A DNA stretch of 64,000 nt from Manduca sexta (GCF_014839805.1 NC_051121.1:541116-605115), one strand, 5' to 3'; positions 26,301-36,955 are shown, numbered from the stretch's first letter. Numbers and translations are program-made. Notes: generated from the sequence alone by a model not told the origin.

Positions 26301-29300
26301 TATTAATGATAATAATATTTTTAACTGACTCACTTTTCGCTTGATTTCTGATATTATTTTGACTCTTTTCTGTGTACCCACCTAGATTAAAAATTATAAA
26401 TGCAAAAATTGACTTTAGATTTAATGTTGTATAATAAATATAACTGTATAAAATATAATTAAAATAATAATATAATTAAATAATTTTAAATATCATAGTA
26501 ATAAGTGTATAATGAAAGGTGATAAGTACCTAATAGTACTTTTATATTACTTAAAATATGAAATAATTTAAAAATTGAAACATTGAAATTGAAATGTATA
26601 ATGTTAATAATCTATCTGTTGATATTTGTACGCTGCTGCCGCGGCCAAACATGATGTCTCTATTATAATTATGTAACATCTTGCATGCCTGTGTATGTAT
26701 ACTCATGTTCTTTTACAAATAAATTATCTTATCTTATCTTATCTTATCCAAAAATACAATATAATTATTTTTTTCAGAAAATATTTATAAAAGCTTGGAG
26801 CTTCAAACACGACATACAAATATTTTTCAACAATGCTTCGTAATTGGCGGAAATATCGCGTAACACACATATAATAAAAACAGTCGAATTGAGAACCTCC
26901 TATTTTTTATATTTAAGCCGGTTAAAATACGTATAAAGGTGTATTGTTTTTAAACTAACTTCACCTTCTGTCGTTAAATGGAGCTACAAAGCTGTTTTGT
27001 CAATAGATGTAAGGTGTCAATCGCACATCAGTTCTAGCCAGCTCTTAAACGCTATATTAACTGATAAGATCGTAGCTTCAAATACCGCTTCTGATTAAGT
27101 GTTTCCTGCCGGCCTAGCATGCGCACGACGACAAGATTTTGTCGACACTTTTTCTCGTGATTTTGTCGTTTATCTCTATATATCTACCGACACTAACATG
27201 CGCGCTCATTTTCTCGACTTGTCACGAGAAAAGTAGAGAAAAATTAATGTTTTATTAATCTGTGGTATTTTTGTCTACAAACCCTAACATGAGCAAATAA
27301 TTTTATCGTTTTTTGACACACGTAAACGAGATATTTGTCTTCTTTGATATTGTACGAAGAGATAAACCGAGAAAATTATCAATTTAATTTATTCGTTAAA
27401 ACGCGATGGTGGTATCTTACTATAGTAAAATAATATCGATATATGACACACGAGAGGCGTGTAAAGTGGAAAGAAGACATATTATACTTAATTGATTTAT
27501 GATATCCCTTTGCTACAAAACGAATGGCATTGTATATTAAAGATAAGTTTGCTCCCGATTTGAAGTCTCAAGCCAAAGGCATAGCCGTCCGTTTAAAGGT
27601 AATTGAATATATTTATTACATACTTAATTACATAAGTAGCTGAGTTTAATATCAATTGAAGTATTTTGATTTATAGATAATGGAATCATTTTTATTTTTT
27701 TAAGGTGAGACTCGTGAATTTTACGTGCAAGGTATGTTAGGGCTCTTAGATTGTACCCATATAAAAATATTACCTCCTAATGAGCCACAAAGTGCACAAT
27801 ATCAAAAATGAGGAAGGATGCCTGCGACACCAAGGTTCAACTGGTAATGTACTATTAATTAATTACTAGAGTTAATAGAAATAAAAAATGAATGTATTTT
27901 GAGAAATATCTTCACAATTAATACATAGCGGGTTACCTTTCATAAAAATGATATAAGTGTGCCAACTAATGAGGTAATAAGAGCTATTTAATCAGATTAA
28001 TTGCAGTTTTAATTTTGTTTATTTTAATACTACAAATACAAATGAGTAACTTGTTTTACCATTATGTTTTGCAAAACTAGTACTTATATGTTACCAAAAA
28101 ATGTCACATTATGGATTCAAACAGCAAAACTCTTAATGTGAATGCCAGGTATCGGAGAAGATACTATTACTATGCAACTTAACAATATAAACAAACAATA
28201 TCTTGCTTTATTTCTTTATTAAAAACTTCATTTACACCGATTGTATACTGATGGACTTAACAATAATGGATATATGGTTATACACTGTTTCAAATTGTTG
28301 TTTGACTATATTATTTTACCACTGGTACAACTTCACATTATATTACTATTGTTAAGTAACTGTAGGTAATGCAGTATTTTATGTTACAGTGTTCCAATGG
28401 AGGAAACTATTATAAATGAACATCATATGTGAGAAGAACCTGTACAATTATCAGTACCTGCAAGTGTCTCTCAAGCAGGATGACCTCAATTATAATAAAT
28501 AGATATTTTCCTATGTAAATAATGTATAGTTTATTATATTCACATTTTAAATATCAAGATAGTTTTCATTATTACAACAAAATCTTCTACACAAATTTAG
28601 GCAACAATAGAATATTTCATAATAACTTGTTATACAACAAATTTCCTACAATAATTACTGTAATGAAATACTATGAACACTTACAAGAAACAGAAATTGC
28701 ACTCTCAAGTAATTGCTGCAGTTTACTTATATTATTAATTTCCTAAACCAACAGAACAAAGAACACAACAGAACAGAACTAAATTTCCTAACATACAGAT
28801 GTTTTATCTAGTGTATAAATAAAGATACCTAACGAAATATATATACAAGATATTAAGTATTTAAAAAATGTAGTTTTTTTTTAAAAAACTGGTTATAAAA
28901 ATACATATTTTCATTAAAGTATTAAGTTCAAACCGAGCAACTAAAAAACTTTTTGGGAGTAGTAATTGGTAAGCTCTTCAACATGGTGTTGACTGCTGGG
29001 CTGGGGACATTCCAATGAATGTAGAGGGACTTGATTCACGGAACTAAAACAAAAAGAAAATATATACTTCATATTTTAATAAACACTTATACTAAAAAAC
29101 ATCAATTACCATCGAATAAGAACAAACTTGAGCTTTGTGGCTGCAAAGTTCAACTTACAACATTGGTGTTTTGCTAATAAGGTTATTGTTTCACTATACT
29201 TACATCAATTGGGTATTTTGTGAGGCCCAAAGCCACAGCCATCTCCTTCCCGATTGGACTACTGATTCCATTAGGCATTATGGTACATCGTTCTCACGGC

Positions 29301-30485
29301 GGGTTGTAGTCACCCGAGGTAAAGTCCGGCTTGGGCACCATATACTCGTACAAATAATTGTCTTATTAGATTTTATTTGATTTGTGTCTTGTTACTTCGT
29401 ACTCCAAAATAGGGCGGAGCTGTTATTTTGTGTTAGAATCCTTATTATATTGTACAATATTATTATTAATTTTGAATTTGTTTACTTATTTACGTTTTTA
29501 TTTACATTATGCTCTTTGTTATGACATAAACTGTCACATAAAACGTCAAAAAACCTAATTGGATCATAGATCTATAAAAATTGAATGAACTAAAACCATT
29601 GTAGCTATATTAGAAAATAAAATGATTAGAATATATATTTCAATGGGCAACATCGGTTTGTCTTCACGAGTAAACTTATGTCTTCAACGAGGAATTTGTC
29701 GATCGTGGTGCGCATGTTAGAGAAAACGAGATATTAATCGACATCGACAATTTGTCTACTCTCGTTCTCGAGATATCTCGTGATGCGCATGCTAGGCCGG
29801 CTGTACTACTCAGAGCGTTTAGGCCTTAGTCCACCACGCTGGCTTAGTGCCGGTTGATAGACTTCATACATGTTGAAATTGATATAATTCAAATATATAA
29901 TCTGTTATGTTTTCTAACAATAAAAACCTTTCTTTTTATTTATTTTTAACGATGTTATCTTTAACCGCTAAAGTGAATGATTGTTAAAATCTTTGGACGT
30001 TTGCATGTTTGTTAGAAGACAACTCAGAAATAGCTGAATGGATTTGGATGAAATTTGACCCACAAATAGACAATGTCTAGGATTAACACATAGACTTTGT
30101 GTCCCGGTAATTTACCCGTTAGAAATTCTTTCTTCATTTAACGAAACAGACGGCGATATAGATCATTGTTATTTAGAGACTTCTTTAGCTGAACAGGCTT
30201 TTAACAACACTAAGTTAAAGAAAAAGGATAACTGATAGGTTTGCCACATTTTGATAAAATTTTGTTACATTGGTAACTTATTTCCATTGAAATCAGAAGA
30301 TGTTTTCATGCTATTTTATGCTAAAATTTAAGATCTTATTTTTTCGAGTTATCTTAACAAATAGGACTGATATTGCTATTTTCATATTTCAGATCGTTCA
30401 CAAAGAATCATCGCCATGTGATGCTGGTAATGAAGTAACTACTTGCATATTCAAATATGCACCGGAGCTGCATTTGAGGGGTTAA
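20229..30485 (+). CDS. Odorant-binding protein, classical six-cysteine type (whole gene)
   Basis: This is a secreted carrier of small hydrophobic odorants in sensillar lymph (family role). The coding exons are 20229-20301, 22456-22613, 23466-23591 and 30393-30485; the intron phases are 1, 0 and 0, and every intron is GT-AG. The product has 149 residues. Residues 1-21 form a signal peptide, with a hydrophobic run SLFYSLCLIYFV ending VTG, and the mature chain is about 128 residues. Cysteines lie at 43, 69, 73, 116, 128 and 137 (X25, X3, X42, X11, X8), which fits the insect OBP spacing, including the diagnostic X3 and X8. I chose the start at 20229 because its context is CAAAATG and the hydrophobic core follows at once. 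An in-frame ATG at 20196 would add 11 residues. Intron 3 (6.8 kb) contains a Harbinger transposon. The orthology group is not determined. Confidence 0.93.
20359..20598 (-). mobile_element. PLE-like element in OBP intron 1
   Basis: It begins 'tgtttacgcgaatgttagac', then 'ttttatcgcggttttaatat', 'ctcccgacgtttcgaagact' and 'acaatatctacctacatttt'. It stops at 'gatctacgcagaatga', exactly where the inverted second terminus starts in the 5295 copy. It is therefore a single-terminus version of the same element. Confidence 0.75.
21735..21850 (-). mobile_element. SINE-2 fragment in OBP intron 1
   Basis: It reads 'gtctgtcccatgatatgata' and 'tatcgggcacaaatt', the inverse of the SINE-2 body. A second diverged SINE-2-like stretch lies at about 22110-22265 ('catatcaggcacaaattcca'). 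Confidence 0.5.
22456..22613 (+). CDS. OBP exon 2 (C1 to C3)
   Basis: The acceptor is 'cttgttgtgttcccag' and the donor is AAG/gtaaaacg at 22614. It encodes residues 25-77, including Cys43, Cys69 and Cys73 with the C-X3-C pair CIVKC, and the following LLEK. Its even codon use and GC content contrast with the AT-rich introns on both sides. It enters in phase 1 and leaves in phase 0. Confidence 0.93.
23466..23591 (+). CDS. OBP exon 3 (C4)
   Basis: The acceptor is 'aataacattgcag' and the donor is GAG/gtgagtag at 23592. It encodes residues 78-119, including Cys116, in 42 whole codons, phase 0 at both ends. It begins IGVVKNN, which continues LLEK of exon 2 in the usual OBP pattern. Confidence 0.93.
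25112..25944 (+). repeat. Long mosaic rep-R copy with (CAGA)n and (GATA)n tracts
   Basis: It starts 'cttccgcccgcagcttcgct' and includes 'accaagtttcgttaaaatcc' and 'gtcgagtagtttttg'. A (CAGA)n tract follows at 25789-25813, and a GATA-type tract at 25920-25940. It is probably a non-autonomous non-LTR element; no ORF is seen. Confidence 0.65.
26640..26751 (+). repeat. Retroelement tail ending in (TTATC)n
   Basis: 'ctgctgccgcggccaaacat' leads to 'cttttacaaataaat' and then about five TTATC units (26727-26751). A short-period tail like this is typical of CR1/L2-type LINE 3' ends. Confidence 0.5.
27524..28165 (+). pseudogene. Harbinger transposase (HARBI1-like), broken
   Basis: The frame with GLLDCTHIKI (Asp codon at 27749-27751) matches the first catalytic Asp motif of Harbinger nucleases (G-x-x-D-x-T-H-I). 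A one-base shift then gives RKDACDTKVQL, in the place of the family's NRKG..S.NVQ. Further on, IMDSNSKTLNVNAR (Asp codon at 28114-28116) matches the second Asp motif. The TGA after the first motif, the frameshift and the loss of the third acidic residue make it non-functional. An intron may lie between the two motifs. Confidence 0.75.
28955..29345 (-). pseudogene. Second Harbinger ORF (DNA-binding partner), remnant
   Basis: On the - strand a frame with YMVPKPDFTSGDYNPP, and after a break PIGKEMAVALGLTKYPID, ends at a good donor GAT/gtaagt near 29204. A matching acceptor, 'ttttgttttag', follows near 29045, with a short exon to a stop. Position and orientation fit the Myb/MADF-like partner protein of Harbinger elements. 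The sequence itself is not one I can assign, and stops are present. Confidence 0.4.
29811..29870 (-). mobile_element. SINE-1 fragment
   Basis: It reads 'taggccttagtccaccacgc' and 'tggcttagtgccggttgata', the inverse of the SINE-1 3' body. It abuts the Harbinger right end. Confidence 0.6.
30393..30485 (+). CDS. OBP exon 4 (C5, C6, stop)
   Basis: The acceptor is 'tgctattttcatatttcag'. Phase 0. It encodes residues 120-149 with Cys128 and Cys137 eight residues apart, and the usual hydrophobic OBP C-terminus (CIFKYAPELHLRG). It ends TAA at 30483-30485. Confidence 0.93.
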   Translation: MVHKESSPCDAGNEVTTCIFKYAPELHLRG

Positions 30486-30527
30486 CTTTGGGTTAATTAA
30501 AAGCCTTATAACAAGTTTTAATTACTG

Positions 30528-30533
30528 AATAAA
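30528..30533 (+). terminator. Poly(A) signal of the OBP gene
   Basis: AATAAA lies 43 bases after the stop codon, followed by AT-rich sequence. It would give a very short 3' UTR, common in this family. Confidence 0.75.
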
Positions 30534-30764
30534 TTTATTAACTGAATACTTATGTGTTTCATTAATTATTTTTCTATTAATTACTCTGAGTATTTTGTCA
30601 TTTTGATTCTCAATATTTGTAATGGGATATACGATAGACTATCTAGTATCTAGGTTTTGAGGACAGAATACAAATCTTTAGACCGTGGTTATATTGTTAG
30701 GAACTGAAGTGATTTTGATTATTATGACAAAAAAACTATCACGGACTACATAAATATTTCTTTT

Positions 30765-31070
30765 TTTATTGCTTTACATAACGGGACGAGCCTGCCATTC
30801 GGATGATGGTAAGCGATACGACCGCCCATAAACAGAAACACCACCAACACCTTAAATTACAAAGTATTGTTTGGTATTCCACTGCGCTCGCCATCCTGAG
30901 ATATGAGAGGTTAAGCCTTATGTGTCCAGCAGTTACACTGTCCTTGTTACAATGTCCTTCAAACCAAACAACAGTGTCTACATACTGTTACTTGGCGGCA
31001 GAAATAGATATTGCGATAGTACCTACCCACGCGGACTTTCACATATAAGATGTCTACCACCAGTGAATTT
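30765..31070 (+). repeat. rep-Q copy, near full length
   Basis: It runs from 'attgctttacataacgggac' through 'gatacgaccgcccataaaca' to 'gtctaccaccagtg'. It defines the long form of the family, including the 3' part 'ggcggcagaaatagat'. Confidence 0.8.
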
Positions 31071-32062
31071 CACCAACTAACCGATTTATACGACTGTTAA
31101 TGTCTAGCTACCTCGGTCCGTCAACGCTCAGTGTTTTACAGCAAAATAATTTCACAAATACCCTCAAATATATTTTTAATATTTTTATCCTAAAAATATT
31201 CTATTTTACTAAGAATAACCGAATACAACAACGTAAATGTATTTTTATTTTATCATGAAGTACTTTCTAGTGTTATTCCGTGTAATATCAATATATTTTT
31301 AGTTAGAATTGTAACAATATGGTAATGATTTATGTTTCCGCGAAAATTAGACTGTTAGATGTAAGTAACTATGAGTTTTCCAATATCCGACAAAACACGA
31401 AGCAATCAAAAGTACTTCATTTAACTAGAACTGTTTCATTTTTATTTAATTTTAATAATAGGACCAGTTTTGGCTCCATCGACATCGTAATATGCATTTT
31501 TATTTTGAATATTTTATGTTCTTTATTTACCAATCAAACCAAATAGCCTCTTACATAACATTCAAAGAATTAGGTACCATGTAATCATATAGAGCATGGT
31601 CACCCATGAGGCTTATAAATATAATCACTATAGTCATGGGGCCATTCCGTCTACGGAGGTGAATCCGTCTTTTTGCAATTACAATAAAAAAACAGCGTTA
31701 AGAAGCCGTATAAGTAAGAATCAAGAAATCCCTTATTTACCTAAACTTCCTTCGATTAGAAAGTCCGTAATTGTAAAACAAGGCCTCTTGACTATATATA
31801 TATTATAATATAATTGCTACATTATTACAAAGGTTATTTAGATTATTACTAATAAGGCCTTAGATCGACGTAAGCAAATATTGCAACCAGTTGTAAATAT
31901 CCAGTTGAGTTCCTAAAATGCGGATTTGTCTTCTAGACAGCTTGGGCCGTAACCTGGACAGCCTGACCAGTAACTGAAAATAACTGAGGTGTGCTCACGA
32001 TGTAAGAACTTACTGAGGATACTACTGCTCGACTGTATCAGAGAATATCTGCTCCATATCAA
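31071..32062. other. Gene-free stretch
   Basis: I see no exon and no clear repeat. The small frames at 31319-31546 and 31596-31808 have no recognisable features. Confidence 0.45.
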
Positions 32063-32175
32063 GGCCGAAGGCTCGCCCCTTTCACGTCATGAGACGGAAT
32101 ACACCCGACGAAAGTGTATGCATTAGTTGGACCTCTGCCTATACCTTTGGGCATTAAAGGCGAAGATGCATAGAT
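32063..32175 (+). mobile_element. SINE-2 3' fragment
   Basis: It reads 'cacgtcatgagacggaatac' and 'gacctctgcctatacctttg', the 3' half of SINE-2. Confidence 0.6.
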
Positions 32176-32633
32176 TTAAAACATTAGATGTGCCCTGTGC
32201 TCCTTGCAACTGTCCACTATTTATATCTGTATGTCTATCGAAAAAATAAAAATATAATCAATTTCACAAACATTTATTAATAAATATTACTACAATACCA
32301 ATACGCAAATTTAAGAAGATAAGGTCTGATTGGTTGAAAATATTTTGACTGTGAAAAATGAAAAATTAGTCATAAAAATCAAAATTACTGACCATCGAAT
32401 AAAACGAGTTTTTTTGAATTTTTGCCTTTTTGTAGTTTATTTCTTGTAGTTTGTAGTTATTTTTGATAAGGAAGGCATATTTATAGATTTAGAGACTTAA
32501 TAGCAAAAAACAAAAAACGTAATCAACGTGCATTGTTTACTGCTTACTACAACCGACTACGACGTGAAGAGTGACCTCACTCTTCCCAACGATGACACAA
32601 TTCCGTGCGGCTGCAGTATGGGCACATCTAATA

Positions 32634-33367
32634 ATAGTCCATTGAAAAGTTACATTTGGGGTTGCGTTTTTTAGAGGACGCAATTTTATTTTTTAGAAGT
32701 GTAGGGGGGGTCAGTGTAAAGCTACAGCCAAGTTTGTGGGGTCGCCACCCTTGTCCCACGGCCGCCATCTTGGGTTGAAATGGTTTTTACGATGTATCTC
32801 TTAAACTATTTATCTTACAATAAATTATAAACATTTTTGTTGCAAATTAAATTCTCTACAACTTTGGTCCAGGAACATTTTGTCGTAGAACTATATATAA
32901 AAAAGTTATAAGCAAAAATGTTAAGCAATTGCTTCATCTGTCCCAAAGCGATTCAGGATCCAAGTAATTCGCGTACAAGCCGACAACCGCGGGTTTGTGT
33001 TGTACGTATTATGAACCTTATAAACACACGTTTTGATGACGTTGCAATGGACATTGCTTAACATTGAATTTTTAACATTTTCGCTTATACATTTTTTATT
33101 TATAGTTCTACGACAAAAGTTACTAGACCAAAGTTGTAGAGAATTTAATTTGCAACAAAAAATGTTTATAATTTTTTTTTGTCAGATAAATAGTTTAAGA
33201 GATACATCGTAAAACCATTTCAAACCAAGATGGCGGCCGTGGGACAAGGGTGGCGACCCCACAAACTTGGTTTAACACTGACCCCCCCTACACTTCTAAA
33301 AATTAAAATTGCGTCCTCTAAAAAACGCAAGGTAAGGCCTAAAAAATGTAACATTTCAATGGACTAT
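32634..33367. mobile_element. Fold-back transposon with ~300-bp inverted arms
   Basis: The left arm is about 32634-32933 and the right arm about 33055-33367. Shared blocks include 'tagtccattgaaa', 'gcgtttttta', the G7/C7 run, 'gccgccatcttg', 'gatgtatctcttaaactatt' and 'ctctacaactttggtc', each found inverted on the other side. The ends are tagtccattg/caatggacta, so a TA target duplication (Tc1/mariner type) is possible but ambiguous. The middle ~120 bp is unpaired and non-coding. The frames at 33230-33415 and 33339-33650 overlap the right arm and its flank and are not genes. Confidence 0.85.
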
Positions 33368-34199
33368 AATTTAAATCTACGCGAAGATGTGTATTTCGGC
33401 TCGCAGGCGCGCTAACTGAAAGCTTTTCCCGAATTATTATTTCAATTTCCAGCTTAAAACGCCTGTTTAGGGTCGAATTTTGAGATGCGACAGCAAGGAC
33501 AGCTAGCTTAAGCGCTGCAGATACAAAAAACCTTTCTTCGGAGACTAACCATCGGTTTTGAAAATAATATGATCTGTATTCACAGATTTTCAAAAAATAT
33601 ACGGTCAACAAAAAGCGGTATTTTTTTGCTAATTTCTTTTGTTGTCTCAAAATTCCACCCTGTGTTATAATTTAGTATCCAGCCTACCTGTCTGCTAAAG
33701 TTCTTCCACATTCATTAAGCTGTATGCTAAAGCAGTAAAAAACAGCCCAATAAATTCGCAAATTTTCTGATTACTAATGTAGAGTTACAATTTATGAATA
33801 AAAATACATTGCTACTGTTAGATATTCTAGACAAAAACTTTCCAAAAAAGTATTCATTCCAAAATATTTAGGTCAAATCCTGACTAATACTAATATTACC
33901 TAATAAAAATTTGTTTGTGACAAACATCTTCATACATTCCCTCGCTAAGAAGGTACAGAATCCAAATGAACCTAACTTTTCTTACTGTCTCCATTCACCT
34001 GAATGTTTATTTCCGAACTCGAGATAAAAACATATCTATATTACAGATATATACTTTATTAATTTAATGATAGAACTCAATTCCGTTAATAACTTTATTA
34101 ATAAAATAAAACAAATAATAATATTTTTTTTTAAATATTTTCTCTCACTAACTCCCATTATACATCTTTATGATGTTAGTGATTGTTCAGGACTTTAAA
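33368..34199. other. Gene-free stretch
   Basis: I see nothing recognisable apart from AT-rich sequence. Confidence 0.45.
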
Positions 34200-34470
34200 A
34201 TAAAATATAAAATAAAATACTTTATTTATCACGTAGGCGAACAAAGTTGCACTTATGATACGTCAAAACAAAGCATAGGAATAATAATTATTATTTCTAA
34301 ACAACTATTAAAATTACTTATATATTTATGGACATTTTAAATTAGGGATAAAATTTATACTAAAGACAAGGTACAAACCGAAGTAACCAGCTCGGGCTGA
34401 CAAGTAGGGGGAAATAGAAGGGTAACGCGTCGCGATCCTCACCGGCGAGGACATGAGCCCTAACCTAGGT
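34200..34470 (-). repeat. Probable retroelement 3' region
   Basis: 'aaaatactttatttatcacg' followed by 'taggcgaacaaagttgcact' and a later 'acgcgtcgcgatcctcaccg' resembles the inverted 3' region of a poly(A)-tailed element. No coding part is seen. Confidence 0.35.
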
Positions 34471-34547
34471 AACCTACCAGCCTTTCACTAGATACTTTGA
34501 AGAAAACCTATTTATAAATAAATCAATACCAAACAACTTTTCCTGTT

Positions 34548-34850
34548 GGTAGGATATATTTTAATACGCTTCGATAGCGACCACCGTACACAATGTTAAA
34601 ACCCGCCAAAGCTGCTCACATATGTGTGTCTACGCTTGCATAGTGCCCACCGTACACAAGGTGTTAAATCTTCCATAGTGGCTCACGTAAGTGTGTCGCG
34701 TTCCGGATCAACCCATGTATATCCGATCGTAACAGGCCGGCATAATTGTGTCGACTGCCGAGGGTAATCTCTCGTCGGCATTCTGTTGAACTCCACTCCA
34801 CTTACCATCAGGTGCAGTTGAGTCACTTTGCTGTGTACGCATAGGAAAAA
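34548..34850 (+). repeat. rep-P copy with internal duplication
   Basis: It contains 'gatagcgaccaccgtacaca', 'ggccggcataattgtgtcga' and 'cttaccatcaggtgcagttg', and ends 'gtgtacgcata'. The segment 'ccaccgtacaca ... catagtgg' occurs twice, so the 5' part is duplicated. Confidence 0.8.
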
Positions 34851-35079
34851 ACCTATTTATATTTGATTAGCAGCATTAATTTCTCTCGAGAGTTAACACA
34901 GGATTTGCCACAGTAACAATAACAATACTTTTATCTGTAATAGTTTATATTTAAATCACTGACAAATTTACCAACACAAGCAATATCAATATAAATCAAA
35001 TTTCCCTTGCGACTACACCCCTAAGAAAATCACTCACAATCATGCAATTTTAAACCCAACAATATGTGTAAAAACCGTG

Positions 35080-35310
35080 CGGGAGTTTCAAACGAAAAAT
35101 CTCGGCATATAAAAATAATACACGATAACATGTGACGTGACATGACAGAACACGACGCGACCGCGGCGAGGGTGTTTGTCCACCGCCGCCGACACGAAGA
35201 GATGTTATCGCCGAAGTGACACATGAAAGCCACAGACCGATTAAAGATCGGGAGACGTCAGCAAAATTGTGTTCTAAGTTCAGTGTTGTGCCATGACCCG
35301 CGCCAGGACA
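35080..35310. promoter_or_regulatory. GC/CpG-rich island, possible promoter
   Basis: The block 35140-35200 ('cgacgcgaccgcggcgaggg' and 'ccaccgccgccgacacga') is far richer in CpG than its surroundings and does not match the repeat families here. A tataaaaa lies at 35108-35115, a tcagt initiator-like site at 35280-35284, and an ATG follows at 35293 with only 18 codons. The elements are not spaced like a single core promoter. The function is unproven. Confidence 0.3.
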
Positions 35311-35392
35311 CAGTGGTTACTTGTCAAGGCCTTGACATGCAGTCTATAAGACCTTTGTTTATTTGATTTAAAATGTTTTTGCTGATGGTAAA

Positions 35393-35636
35393 ATATGGTT
35401 TATATCCGCCCGGATAGCGATCGCCGTACACAAGATGTTAAAACCGTCATAGTGGCCCACGTAAGTGTGTCGCATCAGCCTGTGTATATATATCCGATTT
35501 TAACAGGCCGGCATAATTGTGTTAACTGTCGAGGGGTACTCATCTCTAGTCAGTCGACATTCTATTGGACCCTGCTCTAGTTACCATCAGGTGAAGTGGC
35601 CGTGTGCGTGTGGCCGTGTGCCGTGTGCGTATAAAA
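35393..35636 (+). repeat. rep-P copy
   Basis: It contains 'tatccgcccggatagcgatc', 'acaggccggcataattgtgt' and 'gttaccatcaggtgaagtgg', and ends in a 'gtgtgcgtgtggccgtgtg' slippage repeat and A-rich tail. Confidence 0.8.
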
Positions 35637-36529
35637 AAATGTAATTACGTGTTTGATTTTTTTTTTAAATATTTGTACCTATGCATATCAGTGACAAATA
35701 AATTAAGTTTATTCGTTTCTTTTTGTAAACCACATCGATCGAACCACATCGGCTCCGTATCACTGTATGGATACAATTGGCCGCCGAGTTCTTATGCAGA
35801 TCGGTTTTAAAACGTGTCGGGTCGAAGTTTCAGGCATATGAAACAAGACTGAGCTCGTTACCTGGAATTGACAGGCTACGGATAGTCTACGGATTTTGGA
35901 TTGAGACTCAACAACCGACATCGGCTGTACAGGATTAGTTATGTCCATCAAGCTATTCCGATAGCTCTTCGAAATAATCTTGACGTCGACAGCAGTGGAA
36001 AGGCGCGCTGACGTGACGAGCCAAAATCTCGCAGTCAAACTTGGCGCGTCGGCAATCTTCCTTTGCTATATGTAATACGAATCTGCATAGAGGATACCTT
36101 GTAGACCAGAAAGGAAATGTATACATCGTATTGATATTATATCTGAGATATTTATACTGTCGTAGCAAGATAGATCGATGGTTTTGATGTTGTGAATTGA
36201 AATTGAAGGAATGGCTCGAGAATATTAAAATTGACAGTGACTAGTCGCCACAATAATGCCGGTTCAAACAGACCAGTTTCTTCTATAAACTAGAGCATTT
36301 GATTATGAAATATAAAGTAGTCTAGTCTATTTGAAGTTAAAAAGGCTGCAAAGAAAAAAGAAGAAGCTAATAAATATAACCTAAGTAAAATGTGTTTATA
36401 TACTCGGACCATTTTATTCTTCAGTCACATATACTCTATCACAAAAAGACCTAGAAATGGAAATTTATTTCAACAAATATGTATAATGAGTGTACAGTAA
36501 ACCACAAAAGTAGACGAACAACTTCAAAT
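35637..36529. other. Unassigned stretch, GC-richer at 35735-36060
   Basis: 35735-36060 has a balanced composition and a 92-codon - frame (36038 to 35760), but I recognise no domain. It may be a degraded transposon coding region. The rest is AT-rich without features. Confidence 0.35.
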
Positions 36530-36575
36530 CTATTTTTTTATTGCTTTAAATGACGAGACAAGCTTGCCGGTAGTA
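36530..36575 (+). repeat. rep-Q 5' fragment
   Basis: 'tttattgctttaaatgacga' and 'gacaagcttgccgg' match the rep-Q start. The copy breaks off into 'tagtattattattcatagag'. Confidence 0.6.
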
Positions 36576-36761
36576 TTATTATTCATAGAGTAAGTATTAT
36601 TATTCATATCATTCTATGTATATGTAATTTTTCCTCTCGTAGCGTCATAATGCCGAGACTGACACGACGTATGAAGTGTCGTGAAATAACATCGCGGCTA
36701 TCAACCTTCGCAATATCGTGAGAGTAATTTTTGGCACATTATAAAGAGTTCAAGATTAGAT

Positions 36762-36955
36762 TTTTTTTTATTGCTTTGAATGACGTAACGAGCTTGCCCC
36801 TCACCTGATGGTAAGCGATACGACCGCCCATAAGCAGTAGAAACACCATCCAACATCTTGAATTACAAAGTATTGTTTTGTATTCCACTGCGCTCACCAT
36901 CCTGAGACATGAGATGCTAAATCTCATTATGTCTCGTAGTTTCACTGGCTACGAT
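36762..36955 (+). repeat. rep-Q copy, 3'-truncated
   Basis: It runs from 'tttattgctttgaatgacgt' to 'tctcgtagtttcactggcta'. The 68-codon - frame here is the recurring rep-Q shadow frame. Confidence 0.75.

Larger units (their letters stand above)
27108..29801. mobile_element. Decayed PIF/Harbinger DNA transposon
   Basis: It has perfect 18-bp terminal inverted repeats, gccggcctagcatgcgca at 27108-27125 and its complement at 29784-29801. Subterminal 'acgacaa..ttgtcga' and 'ctcgtgat..' motifs lie at both ends. Inside are a broken transposase (+ strand) and remnants of a second, oppositely oriented ORF, the usual two-gene plan of the superfamily. No 3-bp target duplication is evident. The right flank is a SINE-1 fragment, so the insertion may have been into that SINE. 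It sits in intron 3 of the OBP gene. Confidence 0.8.
23592..30392 (+). other. OBP intron 3 (6.8 kb)
   Basis: It contains a mosaic rep-R element (25112-25944), a LINE-like tail (26640-26751), a decayed Harbinger transposon (27108-29801) and a SINE-1 fragment (29811-29870). The stretch 23700-25110 is AT-rich and holds nothing I recognise. A GC-richer patch at 24380-24540 could be an old repeat. Confidence 0.8.

Noticed and set aside
33230..33650. + frame of 61 codons and - frame of 103 codons
   Set aside because: They lie on the right arm of the fold-back element and its flank; there is no protein-like feature.
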